DNA from: an uncultured Verrucomicrobiota bacterium
GTDB taxonomy: Bacteria; Verrucomicrobiota; Kiritimatiellia; CAIVKH01
Assembly (NCBI GenBank): GCA_937872895.1
Contig: CALMUP010000020.1
Coordinates: forward strand, 29,970 to 93,969
Direction: 5' to 3'
Length of the DNA stretch: 64,000 bases
In this document: positions 41,701 to 55,647 of the stretch, one piece after another
Position numbering within the stretch: the stretch's first letter is position 1
Layout: every line of letters starts with the position of its first letter
Translations under genes and position numbers: made by a program
The notes under the pieces: model-generated
What the model saw: the letters and a program-made list of their open reading frames with translations, nothing else
Databases searched by the model: none
What the model was told of the DNA's origin: nothing

Positions 41701-44700
41701 AAGCGACAACCGCCATCATCACCTTCTGCTACCTGTACATCGTCGGCATCGCCGTCGCCCTGCTGGTTCCGGTCGATCCCGGTTTTACCAGCTACCCGCT
41801 CGCCGCCAGCGCCCTTGCCCTGCTGGCCGCCGGTCTCCTCTATGTCGCCCCCGCCATCATGCCAGGGTGGCCCCGGCGTCCGCGTCGCATCGCTGCACTG
41901 CTCCTGTTCGCGGGCCTGATGTTGGGGTATGGCCGCTACCTCGGCGCGAATGTCCAGCCGGACATGCGGCTTGGTGAAATCCGCGCCGACGCCACGAGCC
42001 GCACCCTGGTTATCGAGCGCCCGTTGTCCGACACCAGCCGGATCCGCCTTGTCCCCGCATCCGCCCCGGACACATCCATCCGCCTCCGCCTGCACGGCGA
42101 ACTCGATGCCCGCCAGGCCGTGACCAATGCCAGCGGCCAGGCTGTGCTGGATGCCGACGGACGCTGGACCTTCCGCATCACCCGCCTGCCCATCGCGAGC
42201 GAAGAGGTTGTTCTGCCCGCCGGTGCCACCGACAGCGTCGTGGTCGAACAACCCTTCACCCGCATCACCCGTGTGGAGTGGATCGACGGACCCGCCTCCG
42301 CGCGGATCCGCGTGTTCCGCATCTCGAACCACATCGGCTCGTTCGTGCAGGGTGGCCGCAACCCGCCGCCGGTCACCGTGCTCGGCCGGATCAGCAGCGA
42401 TCCCCGCGTGTACGATTTCAAGACCGTGCTGATCATCACCCCCGACTACATCCAGTTCCCGGCCGGCGGCCCGTACTACCGGGTCGAGGGCGGCGACATG
42501 CAGGTGACGGTTCCGACCAACCTCGTCGGCTATACCGACGTCGCCGCCACCCGCGCCTACGGGGCCGATGTCCAGATCCGCGGCGGACTCTCCGTCGCCC
42601 GTGCCGAAGCCAATCCCGGCGGATTCGATGCCCGCACCTTCATGCGCAACTACAACATCCATGCGCTGATGAACCTGCGCCAGGAACGCGGGGAAGCGCC
42701 GCCCCTCGCGATGATCGGCCCGGCCGGCGGCCCGCCGCGCACCGGCGACCCGCTGGTCGCCTTTTCCCTGCAATTGCGCGATGACATGCTGCGGCAGTTC
42801 AAGCACTCGATGCCGTATCCGCAATCCGCGTTCCTCGGCGGTGTGACCCTCGGCCTGCGCTATGGCCTGCAAGGCGTGGCCTGGCCTGGTGATGGCCTCG
42901 ACCATCCGTGGGCCCCGGCCCTCGGCCTCGGTCCGAGCGAGGCGCTGATCGCCGACGATTTCCGTGCCTCCGGCGTGAACCACGTCCTCGCCGTCTCCGG
43001 ACTGCACGTCACCATCATCACCGCCATGTTCATCGGCGTGTTCGGCCTGCTGCGGTTCCCGCGCACCGTGTTCGTCCCGCTGGTCATCCTCGCCCTCGTC
43101 GTGTTCGCCATCATCACCGGCGCGCGCCCGTCCACCCTGCGCGCGGTGATCATGAACAGCCTGTTCCTGCTGACCTGGGCCTACCTCGACCGCAGCCTGC
43201 TGTCGTCGGTGATGCTCGGCGTCCCGGTCGCCGCCTTCCTGATCCTGCTGCACAACCCGCTGGTCGTGGTCGATCCGTCATTCACCCTGTCGTTCGGCGC
43301 GATCCTGTCGCTCGCCCTGCTGACCATGCCGGTGCACGAGCAACTGGCCCGCTTGCGCGGCAACCGGCTGGCCGCGGTGATCCTGTTCGTCACCGCGAGC
43401 ACGTTGATCGGCGTGGCCCGCTGGGCGCTGATCACCGAGCCGACGTTCCTCGTCCCGTGGCTGGCCCTCGGCGTGGCCGTCTTCGCACTGGCCGCCGCGC
43501 TGGACCGGCAAGGGATCGGCATCCCGCCACGCTTCGCCTTCTCCGCGATGCCGGAATCGGTCAGCACCTTCCTCGCCGCGCAGGTGGCGATCCAGGTCGG
43601 CATGATGATCCCGCTGTCCGCCTACTACTTCTGCCGGTGGCCGTTCGGCGGTGCTTACGCCAACCTGATCGCCATCCCGCTGATCGGTGTGGTGGTGCAG
43701 CTCGGGGCGATCGCCGGCCTGCTCGGCCTGATCCCGGTCATCGGCCCGTGGCTGGCCCTGGTCCTGAATGCCGCCAACTGGTTGTTCACCACGTTTTTCC
43801 TCTGGTTGGCCCATGTATTCGCCCTCGCGTTTCCGTATCCGGTGGTGACGCGTCCGCGGGTCATCGACGTTGTGGTGTACTATGCCTTGCTGGCGATGTG
43901 GATCTGGCGCAAACCACTCGGTGTCTGGCTCGGACGCCTGGCCATGCGCGCCGGATGGGAGCACCCGCGGGCGACCGTTTCGTTGTGGTCGCTGCTGATC
44001 GGGCTCACGCTGGTCCCGCTGGCCGTGGCCCCGCCGCGCGTGGACCGGCCGGACGGCCTGCAGGTCACCGTGTTGTCGGTCGGCTATGGCAGTTCCGTGC
44101 TGATCGAATCGCCCGGCGGCCGGAACATCCTGGTCGATTCCGGATTCGTCGAGCACGACCGCGCGCGCCGCAATGAAGCGGACCGCACGATCCTGCCCTT
44201 CCTCGCCTCCCATGGCGCGCTGCGCCTCGACGGGCTGATCCTGACCTCGCCGCTGCCCGAACGCTCGGCCGGTATGGCGACCCTGCTTGATCACCTGCGT
44301 ATTGATGCCCTGGTCCTGCCGCCCGCGCTGGAGGGCCTCTCCACCGCATGGACCAGCCGGATGCTGGAAGAACGCCTGGGAACCCGCCACGAGCGCCATG
44401 CCGCCATCCAGGCGGCCTTGGTGGGTAATCCGCAATGGCCGCGCCGTGGATCCCTGGCTGCGTCCCTGGCCGACCGCAGAGCGACCACGGTGAACCGCTG
44501 GGCCGGCTGGTACGCCCCGGTCCAGGTGGCGCGACCCGGCACCGTGCTGTTCGAGGAACAACACGGAGGGAACCGGTTTGCCGTGGAAGTGCTCGGTCCC
44601 GAAGCGCCGGTGGTGTCCGACCGTCCCGTGGAGGATGCCAGCGTCGCCCTGCGCGTGGTGTACGGCGAGGTGGCCCTGCTGCTGCCCGGAATGCGCCATT

Positions 44701-45134
44701 ATGCCGGACAAGCCGCGCTGGCGACCTCCGCCGCACCGGATGCGCTGCGTGCACAGGTCCTGCTCGCCCCGCATCACGGTGCGGCCGTGCCGGGCCGGGC
44801 CGACCGGCCGGCCCGTGCCGATGTCGAGGCCGCGCTGGCGCGAGCGACCGGGCCGCTGCTCGATGTGGTCCGCCCCGAGCGGGTCGTGTTCGAATTCGGC
44901 AATCCACGCCCGGTGCTCGGCGATGCCGGCCGCTCCGTGCCCGGCGTGTTCGACATCACCCGCGCCTGGTACGCGGCCCGCCTCGGCGAGGAGGCGATCC
45001 TTTCCACCGATCGCGATCTCGCGGTGATCATCCGGACAGATGGTGTAACCTACACGATCGACACCCAGGCCCTGCGCAACCGTGCCGAAGGCGGCGAAGA
45101 GGATGCCGTCTCCGACCTCGCCGTCGGGCTGTAA
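41697..45134 (+). CDS. comEC: ComEC/Rec2-family DNA-uptake channel protein with degenerate MBL domain
   Basis: Inner-membrane channel family that carries single-stranded DNA into the cytoplasm in natural competence. At 1145 aa it is longer than the usual 700-850. After two N-terminal helices there is an extended soluble region (about 80-360) containing an OB-like fold. The Competence domain follows with its polytopic core (FRASGVNHVLAVSGLHVTII, ARPSTLRAVIMNSLFLL, PLVVVDPSFTLSFGAILSLALL). The C-terminal metallo-beta-lactamase-like domain (about 785-1130) has lost key residues: DVGQGD is LSVGYGS, the HxHxDH loop reads LTSPLPERSAG, and the later GD reads LLLPGM. Only LLAPHHGA keeps its histidines, so nuclease activity is unlikely. 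The start is GTG 41697, overlapping the preceding gene. No other competence genes are in view. Confidence 0.88.
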   Translation: MKATTAIITFCYLYIVGIAVALLVPVDPGFTSYPLAASALALLAAGLLYVAPAIMPGWPRRPRRIAALLLFAGLMLGYGRYLGANVQPDMRLGEIRADATSRTLVIERPLSDTSRIRLVPASAPDTSIRLRLHGELDARQAVTNASGQAVLDADGRWTFRITRLPIASEEVVLPAGATDSVVVEQPFTRITRVEWIDGPASARIRVFRISNHIGSFVQGGRNPPPVTVLGRISSDPRVYDFKTVLIITPDYIQFPAGGPYYRVEGGDMQVTVPTNLVGYTDVAATRAYGADVQIRGGLSVARAEANPGGFDARTFMRNYNIHALMNLRQERGEAPPLAMIGPAGGPPRTGDPLVAFSLQLRDDMLRQFKHSMPYPQSAFLGGVTLGLRYGLQGVAWPGDGLDHPWAPALGLGPSEALIADDFRASGVNHVLAVSGLHVTIITAMFIGVFGLLRFPRTVFVPLVILALVVFAIITGARPSTLRAVIMNSLFLLTWAYLDRSLLSSVMLGVPVAAFLILLHNPLVVVDPSFTLSFGAILSLALLTMPVHEQLARLRGNRLAAVILFVTASTLIGVARWALITEPTFLVPWLALGVAVFALAAALDRQGIGIPPRFAFSAMPESVSTFLAAQVAIQVGMMIPLSAYYFCRWPFGGAYANLIAIPLIGVVVQLGAIAGLLGLIPVIGPWLALVLNAANWLFTTFFLWLAHVFALAFPYPVVTRPRVIDVVVYYALLAMWIWRKPLGVWLGRLAMRAGWEHPRATVSLWSLLIGLTLVPLAVAPPRVDRPDGLQVTVLSVGYGSSVLIESPGGRNILVDSGFVEHDRARRNEADRTILPFLASHGALRLDGLILTSPLPERSAGMATLLDHLRIDALVLPPALEGLSTAWTSRMLEERLGTRHERHAAIQAALVGNPQWPRRGSLAASLADRRATTVNRWAGWYAPVQVARPGTVLFEEQHGGNRFAVEVLGPEAPVVSDRPVEDASVALRVVYGEVALLLPGMRHYAGQAALATSAAPDALRAQVLLAPHHGAAVPGRADRPARADVEAALARATGPLLDVVRPERVVFEFGNPRPVLGDAGRSVPGVFDITRAWYAARLGEEAILSTDRDLAVIIRTDGVTYTIDTQALRNRAEGGEEDAVSDLAVGL

Positions 45135-45165
45135 GTGCGACGCCCCCGCCCGCGTTGCACGGCGG

Positions 45166-46989
45166 TCACAGCCGCAACTGCTGCCCCTCAACCATGTCGC
45201 GGAACAGGCCTTCCTGCGCGACCAGGCCGTCGTAGGTGCCGTCCTGCACGACCCGGCCCTGCTGGATGACGAGGATTCGGTCGCAGCATTTCACCGTGGC
45301 GAGGCGGTGGGCGATGAAAATGGCGGTGCGGCCCTTGCTCTCCTCCTCGAGGCTGGCCTGGATCAGCTTCTCGCTGACCGTGTCGAGCGCACTGGTCGCC
45401 TCGTCGAAGACCAGGAACGACGGATTCATCAGCAACACCCGGGCGATGGCGAGGCGTTGCCGCTGGCCGCCGCTCAAGGTCGAGCCGCCTTCGCCGACCA
45501 CTTCGTCGAGCTGTTGCGGCAGGTCGCGGATGAACTCCCAGGCATGGGCGCGTTCGGCCGCGCGGATGATTTCCGAGTCGGTCGCGTCCGGTTTGGAGAC
45601 CCGGATGTTGTCGCGGATGCTGGCCCGGAAGATGAACGGATCCTGCGGCACGACCCCGATGCGGCGGCGCAGATCCGAGCCGCGGCAGCGGCGCAGGTCG
45701 ATGCCGTTGATCTCGATCGATCCGGTCATCGGATCATACAGCCGCAGCAGCAACTGGATGATCGTGCTCTTGCCCGCGCCGGACGGACCGACCAGCGCGA
45801 TCCGCTGCCCGGCGGGAATCACCACGTTGAGGTCGCGCAATGCCGGGTCTCGAACCGACTCGTAGCGGAAGGTCATGTCGCGGAACACGATGTCCCCACC
45901 GGTCGGTGCCTCGGCCAAGGTTTCCGCCGCGGGGTCCGGTGTGGAACTTGCGGTCTTCAGCACATGGCCGATGCGTTCGAGCGAGGCCTGCGCGCCGCCG
46001 TAGAGGGTGATCGAGGTGAAGATGGCCGACATCGGGCCGGTGATGCCGTTGAAGGCGTTGAGATAGGCTGCGATGATGCCTTCGTCGGCATGGCCGGTCA
46101 TGTACCGCCAGCCCGCCGTCACCAGCAGGATCGAGTAGGCGATGTAGGTGACGGTTTCCTGCTTCATGTACTGGATGTGCGATTTGATGTCGCGCTCGTA
46201 GCTCTTCTTGCCGATCAGGGTGGCGTCGCGTTCGAATTCCTCGGCCACCCGTTCCTCCATCGCGTACATCTTTACCGCGCGGTTGCCACGCAGCAGGTCG
46301 GCGGTATGGCCAGCCACGTCGCCCTCGGCGGCCTGGTAGTCGCGGTTGAGTTCGCGCACCCGCCGCCGCGCCTGTTTCATCACCACCACATTGCCAAACG
46401 CGGTCAGGAACATCACCGCGGTCAGCACCGGATCCCACAGGCCGAGCAAGATCAACGTCGAGGCCAGCGTGAATACTGCACCCGGTACGCTCATCGAGGT
46501 GTGCTGGTAGAACTGGATCACGTTGGCCAGCGGCGAGCCGAACAGGTAGTTGAACAGCTCGCCCGACGGATGCTGGCCGTGGAAGCGCAGGCACAGGTGG
46601 TTCACATGGCGGAAGAAATAACTGCGCATGGTGAAGACCACCCGCTCACGCACGTGGGTAAAGAAACGGTAGCCGGTATGCCACATCAACATGCGGCCGA
46701 AGGTCGAGACAATGAAATACACGGCGGCGAGCAGGAACAGCCGCACCAGTTTTTCATCCCACGTCAGGTCGGCCGGCTTCAGGATGTCGCTGATCAGCCA
46801 CTTCGGGGTCAGGTTCTGGAACGCGACCGCGAGGCCGTGCAAGCTATTGAGTGCGATGGCCAGCAGGATGTAGGGCATCCAGGGACGCAGCAGCGGATAG
46901 GCGAGCGTGCCGGCGGTGACGGTGTCGGCGGCGGCGATCGATTTCTCGATACGTGCCTCGGCGGAACGAACCCGTGGATGATCCCTCAT
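45166..46989 (-). CDS. ABC transporter, fused permease and ATPase (MsbA-like exporter)
   Basis: A 607-aa half-transporter: six transmembrane helices (about residues 30-320) followed by a nucleotide-binding domain. The ATPase has Walker A ALVGPSGAGKSTII, the Q-loop VVPQDPFIF, the signature STLSGGQRQRLAIARVLL, Walker B PSFLVFDEATSALD, and the switch histidine in AIFIAHRLATVK. It therefore belongs to the exporter class that includes MsbA and other lipid or drug exporters; the cargo cannot be told from sequence. I chose ATG 46989 because the 21 residues upstream look non-coding. It lies downstream of gltD on the same strand but is separated by 216 bp with two hairpins, so it is probably a separate unit. 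Convergent with comEC (31 bp). Confidence 0.92.
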   Translation of the reverse strand: MRDHPRVRSAEARIEKSIAAADTVTAGTLAYPLLRPWMPYILLAIALNSLHGLAVAFQNLTPKWLISDILKPADLTWDEKLVRLFLLAAVYFIVSTFGRMLMWHTGYRFFTHVRERVVFTMRSYFFRHVNHLCLRFHGQHPSGELFNYLFGSPLANVIQFYQHTSMSVPGAVFTLASTLILLGLWDPVLTAVMFLTAFGNVVVMKQARRRVRELNRDYQAAEGDVAGHTADLLRGNRAVKMYAMEERVAEEFERDATLIGKKSYERDIKSHIQYMKQETVTYIAYSILLVTAGWRYMTGHADEGIIAAYLNAFNGITGPMSAIFTSITLYGGAQASLERIGHVLKTASSTPDPAAETLAEAPTGGDIVFRDMTFRYESVRDPALRDLNVVIPAGQRIALVGPSGAGKSTIIQLLLRLYDPMTGSIEINGIDLRRCRGSDLRRRIGVVPQDPFIFRASIRDNIRVSKPDATDSEIIRAAERAHAWEFIRDLPQQLDEVVGEGGSTLSGGQRQRLAIARVLLMNPSFLVFDEATSALDTVSEKLIQASLEEESKGRTAIFIAHRLATVKCCDRILVIQQGRVVQDGTYDGLVAQEGLFRDMVEGQQLRL

Positions 46990-47124
46990 GAGGCGACCTG
47001 GCGGTGGCGCTTGAACGTGGACGATGTCGCAATGGCTAACATGGAAACCCACCTTCAGTTGTACTTCATCATGCCGCGCGTGTATATCCGCGAAAACGGG
47101 ATGGTTGCGTGCGTGGCATCCGGA

Positions 47125-47142
47125 TGAGCCCTCACGGGCTCA
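47125..47142. terminator. Stem-loop after gltD
   Basis: TGAGCCC and GGGCTCA form a 7-bp stem with a 4-nt loop between gltD and the ABC gene. No clear U-run. Possible factor-dependent end or mRNA stabiliser. Confidence 0.35.
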
Positions 47143-47175
47143 CTGCGAACACGGCGGTTGCCTTGTCGAACCCGT

Positions 47176-47192
47176 GCCGCTCACGGAGCGGC
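47176..47192. repeat. Palindromic hairpin GCCGCTC-N3-GAGCGGC, copy 1
   Basis: A 7-bp perfect stem with a 3-nt loop just after the gltD stop. The same arms recur at 55496-55512, so this may be a dispersed palindromic repeat as well as a terminator-like hairpin. Confidence 0.45.
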
Positions 47193-47205
47193 GACTGCAC
47201 CACCG

Positions 47206-48666
47206 TCAGGCGCGCGGCAGGTCGTGGCCGACCTTGGTGGGCAATTCGGTCTTGCCCATCAGGTGCAGATCGACGCAGCGGGCGGCCTCGCGGCCTTCGG
47301 AAATCGCCCAGACGATCAGCGACTGGCCGCGGCGCGCGTCACCGGCGGTGAACACGCCGGGCACGGTGGTCATGTAGTTCGCATCGGCCTTGATGTTGCC
47401 GGTCTTGTCGAGCTCGCAGCCGAGCTGGGTGATGAAGTGGTCCGCTTCCGGTCCGACGAAGCCCATGGCGAGCAGCACGAGATCGGCCTTCCAGACCTTC
47501 TCGCTGCCGGGGACTTCCTCGAGTTTCGGCGGGCCGCCGGCCGGGTTCGGGGCGAAGCGCACTTCGACCGTCTTGAGCTGTTCGACCTGGCCGTTGCTGC
47601 CGGTGAACTCCTTGGTCAGCACGCTGAACACGCGTTCGCAGCCTTCCTCGTGGGAGGTGCTGGTGCGCAGGCGCATCGGCCAGTAGGGCCAGGGCTGGTT
47701 TTCCGGGCGGTCCTTGGACGGCATGGGCAGCAGTTCGAAGTTGGTCACCGAGGCGGCACCGTGGCGGCGCGAGGTGCCGATGCAATCGCTGCCGGTATCG
47801 CCGCCGCCGATCACGATCACGTGCTTGCCGGTGGCCTTGATGCCGTCCAGCGTGTCGCCGGCGTTGCGGCGGTTCTGCTGGGGCAGGAATTCCATGGCCA
47901 GGTGGATGCCCTTCAGGTCGCGGCCGGGGGCGTTCAGGTCACGGCCCTTGGTCGAACCGATGCAGATCACCACCGCGTCGAACTCCTTCTTGAGCTGGTC
48001 GGCCGGGATGTCCTTGCCGATCGCGGTCCTGGTTTTGAACGTGATGCCTTCCGCCTGCATGATCTCCAGGCGGCGGTCGATCACCGACTTCTCCATCTTG
48101 AAGTCCGGGATGCCGTAGCGGAGCAGGCCGCCGATCCGGTCCTCGCGTTCGAAGACCGTGACGGTGTGGCCGGCGCGGTTGAGCTGCTGGGCGGCGGCCA
48201 GGCCGGCCGGGCCGGAGCCGATCACCGCGACCTTCTTGCCGGTGCGGGTCTTCGGCGGTTCGGGTTTGATCCAGCCGTTGGCGAAGGCGTTCTCGACGAT
48301 TTCCTTCTCGATCTGCTCGATGGTCACCGGCGGCTCGTTGATGCCGAGCACGCAGGCTTCCTCGCACGGGGCGGGGCAGAGGCGGCCGGTGAACTCCGGG
48401 AAGTTGTTCGTCGCGTGCAGGCGCTCGATGGCCTCCTGCCAGTTGCCGCGGTACACCAGGTCGTTCCAGTCCGGGATGATGTTGCCCAGCGGGCAGCCGG
48501 TGTGGCAGAACGGGACACCGCAGTCCATGCAGCGCCCGGCCTGGTCGCGGACCTTGTCCTTCGGGAACGGGATGTAGAACTCCCGGTAATCCTTGAGGCG
48601 GTCCTCCACCGGACGCTTCTTCGGCAACTCGCGCGTAAACTCTTTGAAACCTGTGATCTTACCCAT
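47206..48666 (-). CDS. gltD: Glutamate synthase small subunit
   Basis: Provides electrons from NADPH to the large subunit in glutamate synthesis from glutamine and 2-oxoglutarate. The 486-aa protein has the N-terminal double iron-sulfur region ([18 protein letters not shown] and [21 protein letters not shown]). The FAD-binding [18 protein letters not shown], a NADPH-binding Rossmann site ([20 protein letters not shown]) and the closing [17 protein letters not shown] are also present. Length and motifs are standard. It lies downstream of gltB, but the 465-bp interval contains a GxxExxY gene between inverted repeats, so co-transcription passes through an apparent insertion. Confidence 0.96.
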   Translation of the reverse strand: MGKITGFKEFTRELPKKRPVEDRLKDYREFYIPFPKDKVRDQAGRCMDCGVPFCHTGCPLGNIIPDWNDLVYRGNWQEAIERLHATNNFPEFTGRLCPAPCEEACVLGINEPPVTIEQIEKEIVENAFANGWIKPEPPKTRTGKKVAVIGSGPAGLAAAQQLNRAGHTVTVFEREDRIGGLLRYGIPDFKMEKSVIDRRLEIMQAEGITFKTRTAIGKDIPADQLKKEFDAVVICIGSTKGRDLNAPGRDLKGIHLAMEFLPQQNRRNAGDTLDGIKATGKHVIVIGGGDTGSDCIGTSRRHGAASVTNFELLPMPSKDRPENQPWPYWPMRLRTSTSHEEGCERVFSVLTKEFTGSNGQVEQLKTVEVRFAPNPAGGPPKLEEVPGSEKVWKADLVLLAMGFVGPEADHFITQLGCELDKTGNIKADANYMTTVPGVFTAGDARRGQSLIVWAISEGREAARCVDLHLMGKTELPTKVGHDLPRA

Positions 48667-48690
48667 ATACCAATACCTCTACTGATGATC

Positions 48691-48720
48691 TAACCGCGGA
48701 TTACGCGGATATCGCGGATA
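48691..48720 (+). repeat. Inverted repeat, left arm of the GxxExxY cassette
   Basis: Begins TAACCGCGGATTACGCGGAT and continues ATCGCGGATA. It is the inverted copy of 49096-49125 with 28 of 30 bases identical. It contains three GCGGAT-type hexamers at about 9-10-bp spacing and includes the stop codon of the gene it bounds. Confidence 0.85.
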
Positions 48721-49096
48721 AAGAACGGACAACGCGTTTCCATTGCAAACGAGCGTATTTGAAATTCAACAGCAGCGCCAATTCATGCTGCGTTATGGCG
48801 AGATAGCCCGTCATTTGAGCCAAGTGATGGTCATTGAAGGTGACCACCACTTTCGGGTCAACAATCACAAGGTTGTCTACGACCATGTCGGGTATGAGCA
48901 GGCCCACCTCAACGCCCCGGTAATAAACGGGATATCGTTGCTGTTGATCAATGTGGTGACCACGAGCCTCCAGTTCTATTCGCAATGCGTTCTCATATAC
49001 TTTTTCATCCAACCCTGGTTTTAATTCATTCAGGACGGTCATGGCGGCATGGATGATCTGGCCACTCAGCTCCTTATGAATCATGTTTTCCAACAT
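48701..49096 (-). CDS. GxxExxY protein
   Basis: A 131-aa member of the GxxExxY family, named for a motif present here as LKPGLDEKVYENAL (with Asp before the Glu). Other conserved parts: LSGQIIHAAMTVLNEL, RGVEVGLLIPDMVVDNLVIVD and DHHLAQMTGYLAI, giving a small alpha/beta fold with a PD-(D/E)XK-like look. No function is established; I do not infer one. The start at 49096 puts the ATG at the edge of one inverted repeat, and the stop TAA falls inside the other, so the last residues (LSAISA) are repeat-encoded. The gene sits between gltB and gltD, which normally adjoin, so it appears to be an inserted cassette. Confidence 0.82.
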   Translation of the reverse strand: MLENMIHKELSGQIIHAAMTVLNELKPGLDEKVYENALRIELEARGHHIDQQQRYPVYYRGVEVGLLIPDMVVDNLVIVDPKVVVTFNDHHLAQMTGYLAITQHELALLLNFKYARLQWKRVVRSLSAISA

Positions 49097-49125
49097 ATCC
49101 GCGCCATCCGCGTAATCCGCGGTTA
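49096..49125 (-). repeat. Inverted repeat, right arm of the GxxExxY cassette
   Basis: On the minus strand it begins TAACCGCGGATTACGCGGAT, then GGCGCGGATA, differing from the left arm at two bases. It abuts the start codon of the GxxExxY gene. Confidence 0.85.
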
Positions 49126-49131
49126 AATCTC

Positions 49132-53727
<4,596 letters not shown>

Positions 53728-53797
53728 AATGCTGTTCCCTGCGTTCCGTCCCAAAAAAGGCGGGTCAATGTAAGACCATCACCCTGTTTTCGCAATG

Positions 53798-55210
53798 CTA
53801 ATTTGTGCTCTCCGTGGTCAGTTCCAGCGCGTGTTTATCGAGCTCCCCGGCCACCGCGTAGGGATAGGTTCCGGTGAAGCAGCCGTTGCAGAAGTCGGAG
53901 GGGTGCTCCACCGAGGCGCGCAGCCCCTCCACGCTGAGGTAGGCGAGGGAGTCGGCCCCGATGAATTTGCAGATTTCCTCGACGGTATGATCGGCCGCGA
54001 CCAGCTCGGACCGGGAGGGGAAGTCGATGCCGAAATAGCAGGGATGGCGGGTCGGGGGACAGGAGATGCGCAGGTGGATCTCCTTCGCCCCGGCCTCGCG
54101 CAGAGCGGCCACGCGGCGGCGGGAGGTGGTTCCGCGGATCAGCGAGTCGTCCACCACGACGATGCGTTTGCCGCGCACGACCCCGGGAACCACCGCCAGC
54201 TTCATGTCGGCGCTCTGGTTGCGCTGGCCGACGCTGGGCATGATGAAGGTGCGGCCGACGTAGTGGTTGCGGATGAACCCGTAATCGAGCGGAATCCCGC
54301 TGGCCTGCGAAAACCCGAGAGCGGCCACGTTCCCGCTGTCCGGGATCGGAATGACGATGTCCGCCTTGGCCGGGGCTTCCTTCGCCAGGTTCACCCCGAG
54401 CTTCATCCGGACGTCGTGCACGTTCTGGCCGAATACCGTGCTGTCCGGGCGGGCGAAATAGACGTGTTCGAAGATGCACTGGCCGAGCGATCCAGAAATC
54501 GGCTCGCAGAAGGTCGTGCTGCGGATGCCTTTTTCGTCCACCGTGACCAGTTCGCCAGGCAGGACGTCGCGGATGTAGTCGGCTCCAACCTGTTCCAGCG
54601 CACAGGTTTCGCTCGCGAACACATACCCGGAGCCGAGTTTGCCGATCGACAGCGGGCGGAAGCCGTAGGGATCGCGCGCGGCCATGACGCTGTCCTTGGT
54701 CATGACCAGGAAGGAAAAGGCGCCCTGCAGCTCGGCCAATGCCCGCTCCACCCGGCGCGGCCGGGTCCGGAACATCGGATCGGCAATCAGATGCACCAGC
54801 ACCTCGCTGTCGGTGCTGGTCTGGAAGATCGCCCCGGCCTCCTGGTAACTCCGGCGCAACTGGCTGGCATTGGTCAGGTTGCCGTTGTGGGCAATCGCCC
54901 AGATCCCGTCGATACACTCCACCACCAGCGGCTGCACGTTCTGCGGGCGCGGCGAGCCGGTCGTGGAGTAGCGCACATGCCCGATGCCCAGATGCCCCTG
55001 CAACTCGGAAAACTCCTTGCGGGCCACCAGGTCCTGCACCAGCCCCATCCCCTTCACCGAACGGACCTTACGCCCGTCGCTGACCACGATACCCGCACCC
55101 TCCTGCCCCCGGTGCTGCAACGCAAACAACCCGTGGTGCATCACCCGGGCCGGATCGGCGACCCCGAAAACCCCAAAAATTCCACAATAATGTCGCGGTT
55201 GACCATGCAT
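53798..55210 (-). CDS. purF: Amidophosphoribosyltransferase
   Basis: First committed enzyme of purine synthesis: PRPP plus glutamine give 5-phosphoribosylamine. The 470-aa protein has a short 8-residue propeptide and the class II nucleophile C9 in RHYCGIFGVFG. The glutaminase domain (LFALQHRGQEGAGI, GHVRYSTTGS, IAHNGNLTNAS) and the PRPP-binding loop VVVDDSLIRGTTSRR are clear. The C-terminal cysteines (FCNGCFTGTYP) suggest the Bacillus-type iron-sulfur form; PurF with such a cluster is usual outside enterobacteria. The start was set at 55210 to place the Cys near the N terminus. It precedes gltB by 70 bp; both use glutamine. Confidence 0.96.
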   Translation of the reverse strand: MHGQPRHYCGIFGVFGVADPARVMHHGLFALQHRGQEGAGIVVSDGRKVRSVKGMGLVQDLVARKEFSELQGHLGIGHVRYSTTGSPRPQNVQPLVVECIDGIWAIAHNGNLTNASQLRRSYQEAGAIFQTSTDSEVLVHLIADPMFRTRPRRVERALAELQGAFSFLVMTKDSVMAARDPYGFRPLSIGKLGSGYVFASETCALEQVGADYIRDVLPGELVTVDEKGIRSTTFCEPISGSLGQCIFEHVYFARPDSTVFGQNVHDVRMKLGVNLAKEAPAKADIVIPIPDSGNVAALGFSQASGIPLDYGFIRNHYVGRTFIMPSVGQRNQSADMKLAVVPGVVRGKRIVVVDDSLIRGTTSRRRVAALREAGAKEIHLRISCPPTRHPCYFGIDFPSRSELVAADHTVEEICKFIGADSLAYLSVEGLRASVEHPSDFCNGCFTGTYPYAVAGELDKHALELTTESTN

Positions 55211-55495
55211 GACGAAAAAACTCCAGCGCGGCCGCGTTTCACCAGAAAACACCCGCCGCCCCATCATCCTACGAAGAACTGGAAGGGAATGAAGCTAGAA
55301 ATGTGCCGAAGTGCTAAAAACCCATAAGTTATTGCTATAGAACACAAAGCCACCGTGAAGGCGCGTCAAAATAGTACATTAATGTAATGCGAATATGGTG
55401 TAGCGATACATTTGTGTATTGTCTTGGTGGTTGCGGCGACCTGGTAGGTGGTGATCCTGCGCTGCCTCACCCAATGGTGAGGCAAGGGTGTAGTA

Positions 55496-55512
55496 GCCGC
55501 TCCGCGAGCGGC
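55496..55512. repeat. Palindromic hairpin GCCGCTC-N3-GAGCGGC, copy 2
   Basis: Arms identical to the hairpin at 47176-47192; the loop differs (CGC instead of ACG). Confidence 0.45.
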
Positions 55513-55546
55513 AGGGGAAACGCCGGGCTCTGAAAACCGAGGAGAG

Positions 55547-55647
55547 AAACCGCGGATGGCGCTGATGGACGCGGATGAGGGGGGTACGACGTTGGGGTTG
55601 GATTCTGACGACCAAATCCGTGGGACGCCTTTGGCATCCGTGGGTTT
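55547..55647. repeat. GCGGAT-type inverted repeat pair without a gene
   Basis: The left arm 55547-55576 reads AAACCGCGGATGGCGCTGAT then GGACGCGGAT. The right arm 55616-55647 read on the minus strand begins AAACCCACGGATGCC and ends CCCACGGAT. The arms resemble those bounding the GxxExxY gene and enclose about 39 bp, like a miniature or emptied element. Confidence 0.55.

Noticed and set aside
41664..43253. 529-codon open frame on the minus strand
   Set aside because: Antisense to comEC; no recognisable motif, low-complexity Gly/Asp/His content.
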